Source: an uncultured Bacilli bacterium
GTDB taxonomy: Bacteria > Bacillota_I > Bacilli_A > RF39 > UBA660
Assembly (NCBI GenBank): GCA_947627525.1
Contig: CANQWJ010000012.1
Coordinates: 1 to 14,874 of the forward strand
Direction: 5' to 3'
DNA length: 14,874 bases
This document shows, piece by piece, positions 13,908-14,874 of this stretch (its first letter is position 1; the number at the start of each line of letters is the position of its first letter). The translations under genes were made by a program, and so were the position numbers. The notes beneath the pieces were generated by a model, which did not search any database, was not told the origin of the DNA, and worked only from the letters and a program-made list of their open reading frames with translations.

Positions 13908-14874
13908 TAGCACTACCCTTTCGTAAATACATCATAATCATTGTGATATCACTTGGATTAACACCACTTATACGCATAGCTTGGCCAACGGAAATAGGAC
14001 GTACTTCTGATAATTTTTGACGAGCTTCACTAGCAAGATTAGTAACTTTGTCATAATCAATATTTTCAGGTATTTTAATATTTTCATATTCAAGCATTTT
14101 TTCAGCTTCGCTATTGGCTTTTTTGATATATCCTTCGTATTTAATACTTATTTCTACTTGTTCTTTAACATCGTCTTCATAATTTTTATCTAAGAATTTC
14201 ATAACATCATTTATGGAAATCTCTGGTCTTTTTACTAAATTATAAAGAGTAATGCTATCTAATAATTCAGCGGAATTTAAAGATTTCAAATATTCATTTA
14301 TCTCTTTTTTAGGAGTTATTTTATTATTTTTCAACTCTTCTTCTAGTTCTTTTATATCAGCAAGTTTCTTTTGAAATTTACGATATTCTATATCACTAAT
14401 TAAACCAATTTCACGACCATATTCACGCAATCTAATATCAGCATTATCATGTCTTAAAAGAAGACGATATTCAGCACGTGAAGTAAGAAGACGATATGGA
14501 TCAATTACACCTTTAACAACTAAATCATCAATTAAAACACCAATATATGCTTCATTACGCTTTAATATTAAAGGATCTTTTCCATCTATTTTTAAAGAAG
14601 AATTGATACCCGCAATTAGACCTTGACCAGCAGCTTCTTCATAACCACTAGTTCCATTTATTTGTCCAGCTGTGAATAAATTTTCAATCACTTTTGTCTC
14701 TAAACTTGGTTTTAATTGTAGAGAATCAATCGCATCATATTCAATCGCATAAGCATATTTATTAATGATGGCGTTCTCAAGTCCTGGAAGGGAATGAACC
14801 ATTTTATCTTGAACATCGTGAGGCATACTAGTTGAAAAACCTTGAATATAGATATCATCATAATAAATACTTTC
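13900..14874 (-). CDS. mnmG: tRNA uridine-5-carboxymethylaminomethyl modification enzyme MnmG (partial, N-terminus off the right edge)
   Basis: The frame is open through the right edge, giving the last 324 residues of a protein usually about 620-630 long. It covers the end of the FAD-binding region and the C-terminal helical domain. Diagnostic stretches are YIQGFSTSMPHDVQ, NLFTAGQINGTSGYEEAAGQ, AYIGVLIDDLV, PYRLLTSRAEYRLLLRHDNA and, near the end, QAMRISGVNPSDI. With MnmE it installs the cmnm5 group on wobble uridine 34 of certain tRNAs, using FAD and methylene-THF. The N-terminal Rossmann motif is outside the window. The gene lies upstream of rsmG in one operon and is typically close to oriC. 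Confidence 0.97.
   Translation of the reverse strand, partial: ESIYYDDIYIQGFSTSMPHDVQDKMVHSLPGLENAIINKYAYAIEYDAIDSLQLKPSLETKVIENLFTAGQINGTSGYEEAAGQGLIAGINSSLKIDGKDPLILKRNEAYIGVLIDDLVVKGVIDPYRLLTSRAEYRLLLRHDNADIRLREYGREIGLISDIEYRKFQKKLADIKELEEELKNNKITPKKEINEYLKSLNSAELLDSITLYNLVKRPEISINDVMKFLDKNYEDDVKEQVEISIKYEGYIKKANSEAEKMLEYENIKIPENIDYDKVTNLASEARQKLSEVRPISVGQAMRISGVNPSDITMIMMYLRKGSANE

Noticed and set aside
9754..14874. parS (TGTTTCACGTGAAACA-like) or Noc-binding (ATTTCCCGGGAAAT-like) sites near the partition genes.
   Set aside because: I saw no match by eye; they may lie outside the window or be degenerate.
1..14874. tRNA, rRNA, CRISPR arrays or insertion sequences.
   Set aside because: No cloverleaf, spaced direct-repeat array, transposase or terminal-repeat element could be recognised.

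Overview
The window is strongly AT-rich, and every supported gene lies on the minus strand. It looks like a chromosomal piece of a low-GC Bacillota (Bacilli) genome, most like the small-genome uncultured gut lineages near Mollicutes (RF39-type); that placement is inference. The block mnmG-rsmG-noc-parA-parB-mscS-DUF951 is the classical left flank of the Bacilli replication origin, so oriC should lie beyond the right edge, with these genes transcribed away from it. The genetic code is standard: tryptophan is TGG, and TGA is used as a stop at 3116-3118.

Right part (7142-14874): the 3' end of mnmG overlaps rsmG, which ends in a terminator. A noc-like gene follows with its own sigma-A-type promoter and terminator; its protein has a Noc N-terminus but carries about 300 residues of low-complexity sequence with seven LFG motifs. 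Next comes a tight cluster parA-parB-mscS-DUF951-AbgT transporter, closed by a terminator at 7142-7167. The GTPase gene ychF, often found after DUF951 in Bacilli, is absent here and an AbgT-family transporter sits in its place.

Middle (5594-6715): a tyrosine recombinase gene lies between two 28-bp inverted copies of one site (27 of 28 bases match). Each site consists of two 10-bp inverted arms around an asymmetric 5-bp spacer, the architecture of a tyrosine-recombinase crossover site. Between the recombinase gene and the right-hand site are two divergent sigma-A-like promoters sharing a -35 dyad: one reads the recombinase, the other points out through the right-hand site. This has the full anatomy of a self-encoded invertible promoter switch.

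Left part (1-5572): immediately beyond the left-hand site begins an operon-like run of secreted-protein genes. It holds two paralogous TasA/camelysin-like proteins with SipW-type signal peptides, an ER/SipW-type signal peptidase with a large N-terminal membrane domain, a DUF5305-like membrane protein, a further small secreted beta-rich protein, and a partial large secreted protein with an FGE-sulfatase/C-type-lectin-like region. No promoter is evident in the 22 bp between the left site and the first gene, so transcription must come from the invertible segment. In the present orientation that would be read-through from the recombinase promoter; after inversion the outward promoter would be placed about 55-60 nt upstream of the first gene.

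The central hypothesis is that a surface-fibre/adhesin secretion operon is phase-varied by an inversion switch carrying its own recombinase. The sites, promoters and gene order are read directly from sequence; actual inversion, on/off assignment and fibre function are inference.
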